This document shows, piece by piece, positions 13,635-26,928 of a DNA stretch of 64,000 bases; position 1 is the first letter of the stretch; each line of letters starts with the position of its first letter. Source of the stretch: Quillaja saponaria (taxonomy: Eukaryota > Streptophyta > Magnoliopsida > Fabales > Quillajaceae); the NCBI GenBank assembly GCA_029379385.1, contig CM055608.1, positions 31,417,048-31,481,047 of the forward strand. The letters run 5' to 3'. The notes under the pieces are model-generated. The model did no database searches, was not told the DNA's origin, and worked only from the letters and a program-made list of their open reading frames with translations. The position numbers were made by a program, and so were the translations under genes.

Positions 13635-15096
13635 ATGGAAGCAACTGAGAGCTCCAATGGAGTCAAATATGAGTGCCTGCTTTTTGGTATGCTGGGTTCA
13701 GCTTAATCAATCCAGTTTGTTTCTATGTTTCATTAGCAAATTAAGACTGTGGCTTGTCTGATGTTTGATACCCACTTACTCTAATGAATCCACAGATATG
13801 GATGACACCCTCTACCCATTGAGTTCAGGTCTCAACTTGGACTGCAGGAAAAACATAATAGGTAAGAATCAGTGCCCATGATCACTTTCATGGTGGTTGT
13901 TATGTGTTCAAAGTTACTAACTTTAACCTATTTCTTATTGCAGAGTATATGTCGAAACACTTGGATATTGAAGAAAGTGAAGTACCAAGGATGTGCCTGG
14001 AATTATATAGGGAATATGGAACAACAATGGCTGGTCTGAAGGTAAAACAGAACTGGGATTAGGCTCAATTTCCTCTTTATCATACTAAGCTCCACTTTCT
14101 GCTTTTTCAGGTACTTGGTCATGAATTTGACAATGATGAGTTTCATGCTTATGTTCATGGAAGATTACCCTATGAGAAATTGAAGCCTGACCCAGTGTTA
14201 AGGAACCTTCTCCTTTCCATGCCTCAGCGTAAAATAGTATGTCAGAAATGGTTCACATTCTTTTTTTCCTGTTTTTTCAGATTAATGTTCACCAAAAGGC
14301 ATTCCATTTTCCATACATATATTGAAAGTTCTATGATTTATACTGGTTTCTGCAGATCTTTACCAATGCAGATCATGCTCATGCAGTTCGAGTTCTCAAC
14401 AGGTTGGATCTGGAAGATTGTTTTGAAGGCATCATATGCTTTGAAACGCTGAACCCTCCAGAACAAGTTGATCACTTCGAAGCACTGGATGATATAACAG
14501 ACAGTGGTTGTTTCAGCTCCAAAAGACAAATCCTCTGCAAACCCTCTGTGGAAGCCATGGAAGCTGCTACTCGGATTACCAATGTTGACCCGAGTAAAAC
14601 AGTAAGACTGAATGCTTGCTTATATGACAAAGTGACACTTCGGAAGATTTCCATCATTTTTGTGTATTTGTTTGTTTTGATCTTGGAATTGAGTTTATAT
14701 GGATTCCCCTTCTCCCTTTTGCAGATTTTCTTTGATGACAGTGCTCGAAACATTGCAAGTGGAAAAGCAGCAGGACTTCGTACAGTTATAGTAAGCCATA
14801 ATTTGCTTTTTATAAAACAGATCATCATTACTCCCAGGGGGAAGAAAATGATGATATAGAAATAATTGAACTTGAAAAGAAGATCTTCACATCTCAAAAA
14901 TAATATTAAAATCTAATGCAAGTGAACGTACCGATGGCAGGTAGGAAGTTCAGTATTGGTGCCTGGTGCAGATCATGCCCTGAGTAGCATACACAATATC
15001 AAGGAAGCACTTCCCGAAATATGGGAAGTCCAAGAAGGCGAGCAACTTGAACAAGTTATCCAGTCATCTGCAGTTGAAACTGTGGTCCTTGCATAG
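13635..15096 (+). CDS. HAD-superfamily hydrolase, pyrimidine 5'-nucleotidase type (SDT1-like)
   Basis: Seven exons (13635-13686, 13796-13861, 13944-14041, 14111-14236, 14356-14601, 14725-14790, 14941-15096) give about 269 residues. HAD motif I is DMDDTLYPLSSG near residue 18, with the nucleophile and acid/base aspartates present. Motif II is the FTNAD segment (IFTNADHAHA), motif III the lysine in CKPSVEAMEAA, and motif IV is FFDDSARN. The cap region between motifs I and II contains the LGHEFDNDEFHAYVHGRLPY pattern. This arrangement is that of the plant homologues of yeast SDT1 and PHM8, which dephosphorylate nucleoside monophosphates and related small phosphates; the actual substrate is inferred. 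No transit peptide is evident, so the protein is probably cytosolic. All catalytic residues are intact. The stop is 564 bp from the stop of the convergent cyclophilin gene. Confidence 0.92.
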
Positions 15097-15660
15097 GTTT
15101 CACTTCAATAGTATACATTAGAGCCAATGGAAAACAGGCTTATAGGAGAAAGTGAATCATGACACTCCCATGTTAGCTTAGACATGCTTATAAAACAAAA
15201 TGATACCAAGCATATTACTGTTTCAGTTGCTTCACAAAATGACGGTGCATTACAACAAGAATTAATGTAATTTACTGCAAATAGCAGGTTGTAACTTATA
15301 AATGTAAACAGAACAAATTTATAAATAAATAAATAATTAGTATTACAATTGAATGGGTTCCTCAAGTTGAGAGATGTAAATCCAGAGTGTTGTTATATTC
15401 GTTTCCATCCTAACAAAAAATCATTTGAGGCACCCCTAGCAGTGGCTTATAGAAAGACGTTCAGATTGTTTGTTTCCTTAGCTAAGAGGAAAGATGATTT
15501 ACAAGCATGTCTAGTACATATATCCACTAAGGAACCACCTATCCTCCCCTCTCAGTCCCCCACCCCCTGCAAAGAAAAAGGAAGAATCCAATTGAAGATT
15601 GAAAATACAGTCAGTAAAACTCTCCCAGTCTCCTTGGGATTGGGTGACTAATTCAAAGGA
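15097..15660. other. Spacer between convergent genes
   Basis: This contains the 3' flanks of the nucleotidase-like and cyclophilin genes. An open frame at 15349-15651 reads through a C-rich stretch and has no recognisable domain. I see no other structure. Confidence 0.55.
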
Positions 15661-18600
15661 TCAGCCATCTTTAGGCAGCTCTCCAGAATTTATAATTCTG
15701 CATGGCTTCCTAGGGTAGTCTGACCTGCTTGTCTCTTGAGATTCAAGTGTCCTGACAACATCCATTCCATCAATAACATGTCCAAACACAACGTGGCGAT
15801 TGTCCAACCATGGAGTCTACATGAAAACATGAATATCATTTAGAAGAACTTGAGTTTTGAGCTAACATCAAAACCAAGTCGAATAGAATACACTCAAATA
15901 TTAATTTTTTAGTGTTGTATTTGTTCAGAAATACAGAGGATGTGGTTAGCACTAAAGAAACTACATTTCAAAACACGGACTAACATAATCAGCAATATGC
16001 TATGAACATCATGTTGCACTAATAAGAAATTGTTCGGTTTCAAATTGTCTAAGCAGTGGGTTGACAGTTGACACTTAAAAGGAGTATCCTCCAGACTTGC
16101 CCTGAATACTGGACGATGCATGCAAGGGTTCAACCTTCAACTAACATGATAACATCATACAGTGATAGGTACATCAAAATTGTTGCAGGATAAATTGCAG
16201 CATGGATTGACAAAGTGACCTCTGAATTGAAGTAGAAAGGATATGTCCATTTCTTTCTGCTTCAACAGTTTTCTATCAGAGCTATCTTTACAGAGTAAAG
16301 CTAAATGCAAAATCCTCGTGCCTTATTAGAAAATTAAAATTGAAGGGTTGGGGTGGGGTGGGGGTAAATGTTTCTAGATACCAAATCAAATCCTTGTATT
16401 GGCTATTATATATCTCCTCAAATCATATTTTCGAATTTCGATTATGAGAATGTGAAGGGGGAATATAACAGTAAGACTTTCAGACTACAATATACTGAAA
16501 ATAATTTCTTTGACATGTGTAGCTATGCAGTCATGCAGCCCATTAACAGTTTTCTTCTTGATAAATGAAGAATACTTAAGTAACTATGAAGTTTTATACA
16601 AGTGTAGAAAACTAGAAAGGACAAGGGAATATAATACATAATCACATATGTTTATATAAACACCCATCTTTCTCTTTAAGAGATAAGAGTGAACCAGATA
16701 TGTATCAACAAAAAGAGAAGGGCAATGGTAGTTATCTCACCTTTACAGTGCAAATGAAAAATTGACTCCATTGGTATTAGGACCAGCATTGGCCATGCTC
16801 AAAACTCCAGGGCCAACATGCTTTACTGAAAGAAATTGCTTACAGTTCAGTCAAATCCCCTCTTAAAGACAACTCCATCCATTCTAAACCAAAATATATC
16901 AAAACTCATAACTATTTTTCAAGTGAAGACATACAGGCAAAACTCTCATCTTCAAAACTAGAACCATAGATACTGATCCCTCCAGTTCCCTGCAGCAAGT
17001 AGAAGCACAATTTATATCCCAGAGAGAAGGAACTTCTCTTTAGCATGTGCACAAGCGTGCATGCACACATATCCACCCACACACATACATATAGAATCCG
17101 TAAGAGAGAGAGAGAGAGAGGGAAAGAGAGAACTCACATCTCCTTCTGTGAAATCCCCTCCCTGAATCATGAATTCTTTGATTACACGATGAAATGAGCA
17201 TCCTTTGTAACCATATCCTTTCTCTCCTGCACAACAATGTTCAGCTTCATTTATAAAATGCAGTCTAACATAACCTATATCACATTCATAACAAAACTAA
17301 ATTAAAAGTAATACTGCAGGTAAATAAAATAATATTACAAATAAGGCTTGCCTGTGCAGAGAGCACGGAAATTCTCAACAGTTTTAGGAACAACATTGAC
17401 AAATAGGCCAATTACAATCCTGCCTACAGGTTCTCCCCCAATTTCTACATCAAAGAAACACTTGGTCGTCACTTTTCCTTGCAGCTCTAGGTCCTAGAAG
17501 TAAAAGAAAAATGTAAGATGATAAAACATCTTGATCAAAGAAGTGAGAATCTCTACATATCATTCTAAAACAAAATTATAATATTATGATTCTGAAAACT
17601 AGAATGGAATGAGGCATACACTATACTCTCTAAGGAATTCTGCAAAGTCCAATTTTTTCAATTAATTGGCTGGGCAGAATTCAGAAATGCACTCACTATG
17701 TGAACATTAAGCTAATTTCCAATTTGTTAATGTTTTAATAAAGCCACACTTTCCCTGATCTCCAAGTGGTCAAAATATAAGGTGGACAAGAATCTTCTGC
17801 ATTTGTTAACACACACAAATCACATTACAGCTAGAGGTCTCAATGGTCTTTCCTCCTTCACTGTTCAAGAAAGTCCTATACATTTGTCGCAACAAACTTC
17901 AAGGCAGAAAAGGTAAATTGCCACTTACATTTGCGATGGCATTCACACATGCCATTCTTCTGTACTTGGTTGAAGGTGCTTTAGAACGTTGTATAGCCAA
18001 AGTACTTGAGGCATAATGAGATCTTGATGTCAATGATTTCAAAGGCCAGCATAATGTTGGAAAATTGGAGTAATAACACAGTGATTTAGTTGTGCCACAA
18101 ATTATATGTCCTCTGTGAATCTTTGGCACATCTTGGCTATAACCACCCTGGGCAAATGGAAAATTTTTACCATCATATATAAATCGAAGTATTTTTTAAG
18201 TTTAAGAATGAAATTTCAATTAACCTTCTCATTCAACCTGCCAATCTCAGAACCAGAAAAAGTTCAATCCTTATGACATTTGGTGCATGAAGAATCATAA
18301 ATTGGCATTGTTTGGCAAATATGACAATGTCAAAAGCAACCACTAGACAGTAGTTAAGATGAAAAGTTCAGGTAAACTTGATGAACTAGAATAAAAATTT
18401 TCCCATGTGTATCAAATTCAGCAAGAAAGTAAATTTTGCAACTTCTTTTTCAGCACCACTGAAAATTGCAGCTTGCATGTGAGTAATCTAGTTAAGGAGG
18501 AGACAAAACCCAACTAACAATTAATGATTTATGAAGTATCATATTCAATAGGATTTTTCTAAGAGTGCTTTACTGTCACTTGTTAAGGTGCAATAAACAT

Positions 18601-19328
18601 TGCCATTTAAAATTTCAAAAGTAGCAAGTCATTTATTATGTTTTACTGAAATCATGACCAAACACCGCAATAAATACAAAAAAATTTCTAAATGTTATCT
18701 CAACAAGTGCCCAAGTTAGGAAAAAAAAAAAAAAAAAACTATTGAAGATTAATAGGATCTAAATACATACAGAAGGCAAATCTTATCTTATTTCAGAATA
18801 CAGCTCATTATTGATTTATTAATTCATGGTTGAATAAGTTTGCAGATCCATTTCGCTGCTCATGAATTATAAGGAACCAGACCAAATGAGATTAGAAAGA
18901 GTGCTACTATTTATATATGGATGCAGAGAGTAGAAGATCTCCAGGAATTGCAATTGACTCTGCCAAGGTTCCTGGGAGCAACCAAACACACAGCATGGCC
19001 AAAGGTATATACCCTTTATACTTAATTGAATGTCTTTTCTTTCCTTGATAATGACTTGTTATATGGGTTTTTCATCTATCTATCTTAAACAATTTGGATG
19101 CTTTAAATAAATGAAAAACTTAGGTTTATTTCATACTTCGTATCCAGAACTACCCAGAACTATTTTACTTATTATCATTTTGAACACCACCAGACTCCAT
19201 ATTTGTCAAAATTGAAATCTTTATAGCAGAATTAGCAAGCTAACATCGTTTGCTATGAAGTTCATAAGGTCATGAAAGGAAAATAATAACCTTGATCGGA
19301 GAAAGATGAGCAACTGGGCTCTGACCAT
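15661..19328 (-). CDS. Plastid-type cyclophilin peptidyl-prolyl isomerase, frameshifted in exon 6
   Basis: Seven exons are recognisable: 19291-19328, 17929-18136, 17352-17493, 17138-17226, 16935-16989, 16741-16825 and 15661-15816. The first two supply a Ser/Arg-rich presequence starting MVRAQLL, consistent with a plastid transit peptide; the exon 1 to 2 join is the least certain. The cyclophilin fold follows: [49 protein letters not shown] with the catalytic arginine, and [18 protein letters not shown]. Exon 6 then lacks one base after the NTNG codons (between 16766 and 16767), so the frame reaches a stop within 10 codons instead of continuing as SQFFICTVK. The last exon still encodes [19 protein letters not shown] to the natural stop. 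Either the allele is recently inactivated or the base is an assembly error. Best match by pattern is the CYP26/CYP28-type plastid cyclophilins, not assigned firmly. Confidence 0.8.
17104..17120. repeat. (AG)n microsatellite in cyclophilin intron
   Basis: An uninterrupted AG dinucleotide run lies in the intron just beyond the exon 4 donor of the cyclophilin gene. Directly beside it (17046-17092) is a stretch of alternating CA/TG sequence. Both are typical of polymorphic plant intronic repeats. Confidence 0.8.
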
Positions 19329-19904
19329 GGACCAATTGCATTGAGAATATAGAGGCCATTGATGACGATATAAAGGGAGAAATCTTTCTCTATCCGGAAA
19401 ATGATACGACCCTCGTAGTGTCTCAGGTGCCCAATGTGCGTGTGGATTTAGACCGACAGCGGAGACTGGGAAGGTTTTATGTAGTTGTCCTGCTACTGAT
19501 TTCGGAGGATTATAAAAATCTCTGGCTCCACCGAGACCCACATCAAAATAAATAGGACTAAAACTGAGCAGAGTAACTCAAAACTAACTTAGAGCACGAC
19601 TTGTTAACTATTAGGCTCGAATTAAGCTTAAAACAAAATTCTTGAATGCAAGTATTACTAAAAATTCTTGTCCGTAGCAACTAAATGATTGGCAGACTTT
19701 CCTCACCAATTACTGGTTGCTTTATGTCATCAGCCCATTGGGTCAATAATTAAAAATGGGCTAATGAACAAAGCCCAACCCATCCCACTGTTGACATCCT
19801 ATTCTAAAACCCGAATCCGTATTAGATTTTGGAGAGAGAGAGAGATAACACAGTATGCGCTCCTCACTGTAATTGCTTCTTGTGTGGCCGGTGTAACAAA
19901 CAGT
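19329..19904. promoter_or_regulatory. Shared spacer between divergent cyclophilin and START genes
   Basis: Only 576 bp separate the deduced start codons of two divergent genes whose products both carry plastid-type presequences. The spacer must hold both promoters and both 5' UTRs. The frame 19221-19541 on the minus strand lacks an ATG before MVRAQLL and is read here as 5' UTR plus exon 1. The sequence CAGTATGCGC occurs twice, at 19851-19860 and 19901-19910; the second includes the START gene ATG. Confidence 0.45.
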
Positions 19905-22696
19905 ATGCGCGCCTTTCTGGTCTCATCAGAATCATACTCCACTCCTTTATTCTTTCACTCAGCTTCTTCAACTTCAACTTCCATTACCAATCTCTCTCTC
20001 TTGCTCCTTCACCCTTCAAAGACTACAACCTATTCACTTCCCCACCAACCCTTTTCCACAACAACTTTACCCAAACTATGGCCTCCCCAGATCAGACCTT
20101 ATTTGTACTGCACTTCAAAATCCGATTCCACCCTCTTGGGTGTTGATGAAGATGACGATGATGTTAATTCTGTAGATGTTTACGATGTTGATTTTTATGA
20201 TGACGATGATGGTGGTTACTTGTTGGTAGATGATGAGGGTGGAGAATTACAATCGATAGCTGAGGATGGAGTGTACATAGCAATCAAGAAACTGGGAAAT
20301 AACTCACGAAGAATTCGATCCAAAATTTCGATAGAAGCACCGCTTAACGTAGTTTGGAGCATCTTGACTGATTATGAGAAATTGGCTGATTTCATTCCTG
20401 GTCTTGCCGTCAGCAAGTTGCTAGATAAGAAGGACAACTATGCTCGTCTTTTTCAGGTTTTCCAAGCTAACTTTGATAAACCCATGTTGTAGTTACTTCT
20501 ATATTTATCATTTCTGAGGTATTACAATTACAAACCCCTTCCCTCTCCCCTTTCTTTCTGCATACATAATATGTTTACTTAGTCTGCTACTGAATGTGTT
20601 TTGAATATTTAGACTGCACTATAATGAAAATCCAATATCTTGTGGGGTAGTAGTTAGTGTCTTGGGGTCAAAAAAATCATCTTTTTTTTTATTTTTCCAA
20701 CTGGGCCTGTACAGGCTTAGTTTACCCCACTTAAATTTACTTGTTTTTTCTTTTTGAGTTGTTGTATGAAAATTCACTCTACATTTTTGGGATATCTTAA
20801 ATCACTTCTCCAAGATGAGTTCAGAAGAGACTGTTACGGAAGCTTTATGCTTAGACAATTGTGCAGTTTCTCCCCTAAGACTTGAATAATTCGTAAGTGC
20901 ATATCAAGTTCTGTTGCCCATAATACATATTGTTTTTATCGACTGGCTATTCTTTGACATTATCGACTTGACGGGCATATAGAGTAAATTTTCTGCTTTA
21001 TTTGTTGGCTTCTAAATCTAATGCTTGTATATCTCAGTATTCCATTACAATCTGCTTCTTCTTAGTGCCTTATCCCCCCAGTCTCCAGTGCTAATTAGTG
21101 GATTTCCTTATTGCAGTGTTAATTGTTAGAAAAGTTGGAAACTTGAAAACTTCATTTAGGAACTTTAGAACAATGTGTTTTCAGCACTTGCCTCCCATGT
21201 TGCTTTGTCAAAATTTTTGTTCACCTTCGTTCATTTTGAATGCAATTCATAAGACCTGATTTTGAAAGAGAAAGGTGTTTCTTGATTCAAAAGATATGAA
21301 AGTTAAGAATTAAAAGATTGATGTAAGATTTGGCATGAAAAGTATTAAATATGGATATAAAGAGTGAAAAATTATTAGACCTTTTAGTATATCTTACTGC
21401 AGGATCTAATAAATGACTTACATAGATGTCAAGCATCCTGCTTTGTAATATTGTCTTCCACTTGGAATTCGGATGGAATGTTGTAATTGATAACTTAGCT
21501 GTTTGTGACTTTTGTCAAGCTGTGAAAGTTTCAAGTGTGGGAATTTTGTATATGTGTCTACATTATATGAGTGTAATGATGTTTGGAAAGGATATACACT
21601 GAATTTCTCTGTTACTTCAGAATTTTTACTTTTTAGAAACATGACTCGTTATTTATAATGATGTTTGCCGAGAGTTTTGGAGCCAAAATTTGACATTCTA
21701 ACGTCAGGGTTAAAGTCTTTGAAACTTTCTCCCCAGTCAAAGTCGTACACACTCATGCAGGCTTGTGCTTCATAGTATGCATGATTGCACTAATTTCTTT
21801 CTCTGAACATCAACCTAGATACCATTAGTCCTACACTTACAGAACCAAGGACCTGTTCTACATTTAAATTATTATTGATTCACACCTTTTGTTTTCAATT
21901 CTACTTAGTGTGTGTGTATGTTCTTTGAACAGATTGGACAGCAGAACTTGGCATTTGGGCTGAAATTTAATGCTAAAGGAATTTTGGATTGTTATGAGAA
22001 AGAGATGGAGATTCTTCCTGTTGGTAAGAAGCGTGATATTGAATTCAAGATGACTGAAGGAGACTTTCAACTTTTTGAAGGAAAATGGTCTATTGTGCAG
22101 GTAGCATTTCGATGTTATCACAATTGAATTCTGCAAAATTTTGCTTAGAATGTCATCAATCAGAGTTTAGTACTGCTAAGAAATTTTTAAATGGAAAAGT
22201 CAGATATTGAAGTGGCAACGGGGTAGAAATAGAATTATGTGATTATCATGCTAACCTTTACATTTTCTTACAGTGTATTTAGGTGGTGTTGGTTGCAATT
22301 TTCTATGTAATATTTTATCCTGGTTTGTCAGTGGGCTTCTCCAATTTGCTTGTTGATCTGGGTTTGGATACTACTGAGAAAATTAAGAGTGAAAAAGCTA
22401 TAGATGTTGAACTTGCATACTGTAATGAGGAAAACTTATGTGACTGGCTTAAAAAGGCTTAACATTTTTGACAATGATGAATTCTGCAGTCTAGTGGCGG
22501 AACTTGTGAAGAAGGTGACTCATCACAAACACCAGAAACTTGTACAACTCTTTCATATATAGTCGATGTCAAGCCAAAACTGTGGCTTCCTGTTCGTCTG
22601 ATTGAGGGTAGACTCTGCAAGGAGATAAAAATGAACCTTGCATCGGTCCGGGATGAAGCACGGAAAGCAATTATCAAGACTGTGCATGCCCATTAA
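19905..22696 (+). CDS. Plastid polyketide cyclase/START-like (COQ10-type) lipid-binding protein
   Basis: Three exons (19905-20456, 21933-22100, 22490-22696) join in phase 0 to give about 308 residues. The N-terminus MRAFLVSSESYSTPLFF is Ser/Thr-rich with few acidic residues, like a chloroplast transit peptide. A strongly acidic linker follows (DEDDDDVNSVDVYDVD, then YDDDDGG). From about residue 130 the START/COQ10 fold begins: RRIRSKISIEAPLNVVWSIL, DYEKLADFIPGL, then GQQNLAFGLKFNAKGILDCYE in exon 2 and LSYIVDVKPKLWLPVRLIEG in exon 3. This matches the plant polyketide cyclase/dehydrase and lipid transport superfamily; the ligand is unknown. A longer frame extends upstream to an ATG near 19764, but the MRAFLVSS start gives a better transit peptide. 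Intron 1 is about 1.5 kb. No defects were seen. Confidence 0.88.
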
Positions 22697-25600
22697 TGTT
22701 TATTGATTAGTTCTTATACATATGTATGTTGAAACTCTTCGATATGCCAAACGATTAAAGAAAATAAAAAGAAGCAAAGTAGTTTGCTTAAAATTTATCT
22801 GCTTTGTAGTCAGTTTCAGTTTTGAAAGGTAGAGGGGTTGCTTGAGGCATTACCTTATCTTACCTGTTTGAAAAGAATTCAAGTTCATGATCTATTTGTT
22901 TCCTTGATTTAGACTCTAAAGACAGAAAAGTGTCTCCAAAGTCAGGCCCTACCGTGGTCTAATTGTTTTGAACCTTATCCTTTGTCAATTGTAAGATGGG
23001 GGTCCTAAACTTTGTTAACAACTGGCACTGGTCAGCTAATTAGACGAAATTGCATTGTATGACCCAAAGACGTCAACACCTAGGACTGGGGTTCCGCAAT
23101 CTAAGGGTGTTTGAACATTTTCTTATCATGTTTTTGAATGATTGACACCCCAGTTTAACTCCAACCAACACCTTATTACTTTGACCAGTTAATTAGTACG
23201 ATGAGAACTTGGTGACAATATATTTAGAATTGAAATCCCATATGTTTGAGCAGTGACATTGTCTGTTAGACTCGTATGTTTCAACCAATGTAACTAAATT
23301 TGCTAAAACTGGGTTACTGGCAGTGACTGAGTTTCTGAAGCATTTGTTAATGGTCACTAATTATAATGTTCAATTTTCTTCTTTTTTTGGTTCATATAAA
23401 GGGTCATCGGCTAAATAATATAGGACAGTCTTATTCTGAGTTTTGAACTTCAAACTTCTTTTTGAAAGTCTTAAATTCTATCTTCTAATCAGAAGTGCCT
23501 TGATGTTTAGGCAAGTGTTGCAGAATGCGATCTCATTTTTAGTAAGACTGTCCCCTCCAAGGCTCCAACTCTCTCCATACAATAGCCCTCACTAATTCTT
23601 AAAAAAGAGAAAAAAAAACTAAATTTCTTTCAAAAAAGACTTCCTTTTTTAATGAAAAATCTTCTCATTTTTCATGTTAGAAAAACTCAATTATACTCTT
23701 CACCTTCAAAACTTTTATTTTATTTTATTGTTATTCTATATTTTGTGTGCAAACAAATTTAATTTATTGAAACTATTTTTTCTTTTTTTTTTCGACGTAC
23801 CAACATAAATAATTTTTTATATATCAAAAAATATATCTCAAATTTTATAAGCACCGTGAATTAAAAATTAAAAAAAAATTCTCATTATTGCACCCAACTT
23901 TCTAGTCATCATCAATGGATATGTTTGGGGATACTTGGACAAGAACTCATTGGACATGAAAAATTTTAATAAAAAAAATTCAGAGTGACATTAGACATAA
24001 TCACAGTTAATCATCATCATCAACAGCAACTCAGCCGCATAATTGTCAAAACCTATGACCTTTTGGCAAGTAATGATCAACTAATACACTAATTGGACTC
24101 CCCCATTCCCCCCATTAAATTAAATCACAAAGTCCATTGACCCTATACATTACAATATTAGAAAACAATACTTTGATGTGACTCTCACCCATTTCTCCTC
24201 TAAGTTCATCTCCCTATTGGCAATAGGTGATTAATTTTTTATATCTTTACCTTTAATTAATAAATAATGAAAAGTATACTGGTACATTTAATTAATGAGT
24301 GTTTTGAAAGCTTGTGCATATCAAAGAATAATTTATTTTATATTTTGTTTTACATGGAGGTTTTATTGCTCAATTTTTGGGTTGCCCTTATTTTCTTAAT
24401 AAAATAAAATTATGCTATAGTGGACTTTGCGTGAAGATGCCCACTTCAACTACCTTTTCCCAGCAATGCCCTTACATAAAAAAATATAAATAATTCATGG
24501 TAAATTAATAATATTATGTATACAAATCTTTAAAGCATAGGTATCAAATAATGTATATTAATTATCTTAGTACCGTTGAAATTTGAAAAGAAGAAATAAA
24601 ATTATGCTATATAAGACAGATGCCCACTTCAACCACCTTTTTCTCAGCAATGTCCTTACATAAAAAAAATATGAATAATTCATGTGGTAAATTAATAATA
24701 TTTAGTACACATATCTTTAGAGCATAAGTATCAATTAATGTATATATATTCGTTGAAATTTGAAAAGAGAAGAAATAGAAAGAAGGAGATGGAGTCAGCC
24801 TAGGTATCATTTAGTTACTACTATTTTCCTTTGTGAAACTTCATTAACATATTGTAAGTAGATTTTATATTTATTTTGCATTTTTTATGACAGAAAGTCT
24901 TATATATGTAATTTATTTTATTGTGAGTTAACTTCAACTATTATGTATATGTATAACCCTTTTTTCCTTCCTCTATTACAAATTTTTCTCTTATTAATTG
25001 GTTAATGTAATGCCCTTATGAGATTTCAGTTACCATTTTCCAACTAAACATACTTGGAGACCATACATTATCATGTTTATGACCTTGGTTGAACTTTGTG
25101 TACTTTATTCAAATGTAGGAGTCCTAATTAAAACGTATACACGTCATGTTCAAACCAAGCTAAAGTCTAGTGCTGGGGGCAAGGCCATGGTAGGTGCTTC
25201 TTTGACCAGCTTCTTTGACCAGCTCAAGCTCAAGTTCAAGTGAGTTAGCTCAAATAAGGCAAATTTTGGTGATAGTTGGTGAAGCTGCATGAATCTACGA
25301 TAACTAACCCATATTGAAAATTTGATTGGCTGTGGAATTAGGGGTTAGACATGTTTACTACCAATTTAGCCTTTAAAATAACAACTCCAATATGGCTAAT
25401 AATTTTATGGGACATAATTAGTTAAGACATTCCCGGAGACCATACAATGTCATGTTTTTCCTTAATTTGAAAATGTTTCAAAATTTGGGGCCAAGTGTGA
25501 CATAAAAATAAAGTATAATTTTTTGGGAAATATTAAGCAATATGGGACATAATTAATTAACACACAATTCTATATGAAGATCTCCAAATCAGTCAACAAT

Positions 25601-26928
25601 TAATAAAAAAGGAAGATGAATACAAAAGTTTATGAAAATAATAAATATAGCATAATATTTTTCTTTAATTAGAGAAGAAAATGAAACAAAATGAACACAA
25701 TAGATTACTATAGGCAGATTTCTTAATTATGTCTAACTTAAAAGATTTGTTATAGCAAATTGCAACTTTATTTTCCCCTGCATCTTTTGATTCCTTTCTT
25801 GGATAACAAAATTGGGAACCATTCTGTCAAAGTTGATTTTGTCTGAGTAATTTGATGTCTCAAATTTGGTAAAATATAAGGTAAAAAAATGGAGGGTATG
25901 TCCCACTACATCCCCACCCATCCAATTTCATTGATGAGCATGATGATGGCTATCTCATATTTATTGACTTCAACAGAACCAACACACCTCAAATCGATAT
26001 CAATAAAAAGAAGGAAAAATGAAAAGAAAAAGAAAAACACCACCAATCATTCGCAAAGAAAATTACATAAACAAACAAGAAAAGGACCAAACCCATATAC
26101 AACAGTCTCTACTTTTCAACGTAATTGTTTATTTTTTCTTTTTTTCTTCTCTTTTTTTTTAAAGTTTTTTACCCTCCCAACCCATTTGAAAACCCCAAGA
26201 AAGAGACCCTTCTTGATGAACTCAGCTTTGATTCTGCATCATTAGACCAAGTTTCAATTTTTTTATACTGCAACCCAGAAAAACCACATTTTCTCTACTC
26301 TACTTTCTTCCTTTGTCTTCTCGTTTCTGCTCTCCCAATTAGTCAAAGATACACTCTTTACTCGGCCATCTCAGAGCTGTACTTGATTTGTTACCCAGAA
26401 AATACTTTCTTTTGCTTACAATTTGAATTTTTGGGTATCATGGAGCTGCTGACTATAGCTGACTGATATGGGTGAAATTAATTTGAGCTCCGTTCCCTTT
26501 ATGGTTATCTGTCAGATTTCACAAAGGAGGAAAAAAGAAATTCTAAAATGGGTTCGTGTCTTTGTTTGTTTCTGATGTGTTCCATTCATTGTCTTTGGCG
26601 CTCTTAGATCTGTATGCAGTCTGCGGATGTGCTCGATCCACTGCTTCTTGGGCAGTATCCACAAGGTCAGATCATAGCATTTCACAAAGTATAGTTTTTG
26701 TTTTATCCCTGTACACTTACGTGATTTTTATTGAAAACACTATATGGGTTCCACTGTTTTCAGTCTGGGAAGTTGATGATGATACACAGTCAGGTAGCTA
26801 AGGAGTTTATTGGGTATTTTCTGATTCTGCTGTCTTGTTTTATTCTGAATTTGCTCATGGTGAAAAGTGGCAGAAACCATTTTTCGAAATATCAGGGTCA
26901 GGGATATCTTTTATAGGTTTTGCAGCTG
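22697..26928. other. Intergenic region and 5' region of the PP2C gene
   Basis: About 4.2 kb without a supported coding gene. From 23600 to 25700 it is AT-rich and includes the tandem duplication at 24402-24777. The last 700 bp (about 26200-26928) are pyrimidine-rich and probably hold the 5' UTR of the PP2C gene. The TTTTGCAG immediately before the PP2C ATG (26920-26925 region) looks like the acceptor of a 5' UTR intron. Short frames at 25889-26245, 26125-26466 and 26556-26801 have no recognisable domain. Confidence 0.55.
24402..24777. repeat. Two-copy tandem duplication, about 190 bp
   Basis: Copy 1 covers about 24402-24594 and copy 2 about 24595-24777. Both contain ATAAAATTATGCTATA, GATGCCCACTTCAAC, CAGCAATG, CCTTACATAAAAAAA, GGTAAATTAATAATATT and GTTGAAATTTGAAAAGA in the same order. 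Copies differ by small indels and substitutions. They abut directly. No coding potential is apparent. Confidence 0.88.

Noticed and set aside
19221..19541. 106-codon minus-strand frame as a separate gene
   Set aside because: It starts at a non-ATG codon; only the segment from MVRAQLL fits, by phase, as exon 1 of the cyclophilin.
26125..26801. Frames just upstream of the PP2C gene as a separate small gene
   Set aside because: They are hydrophobic, overlap each other in different frames and lie in what is best read as the 5' UTR and UTR intron of the PP2C gene.
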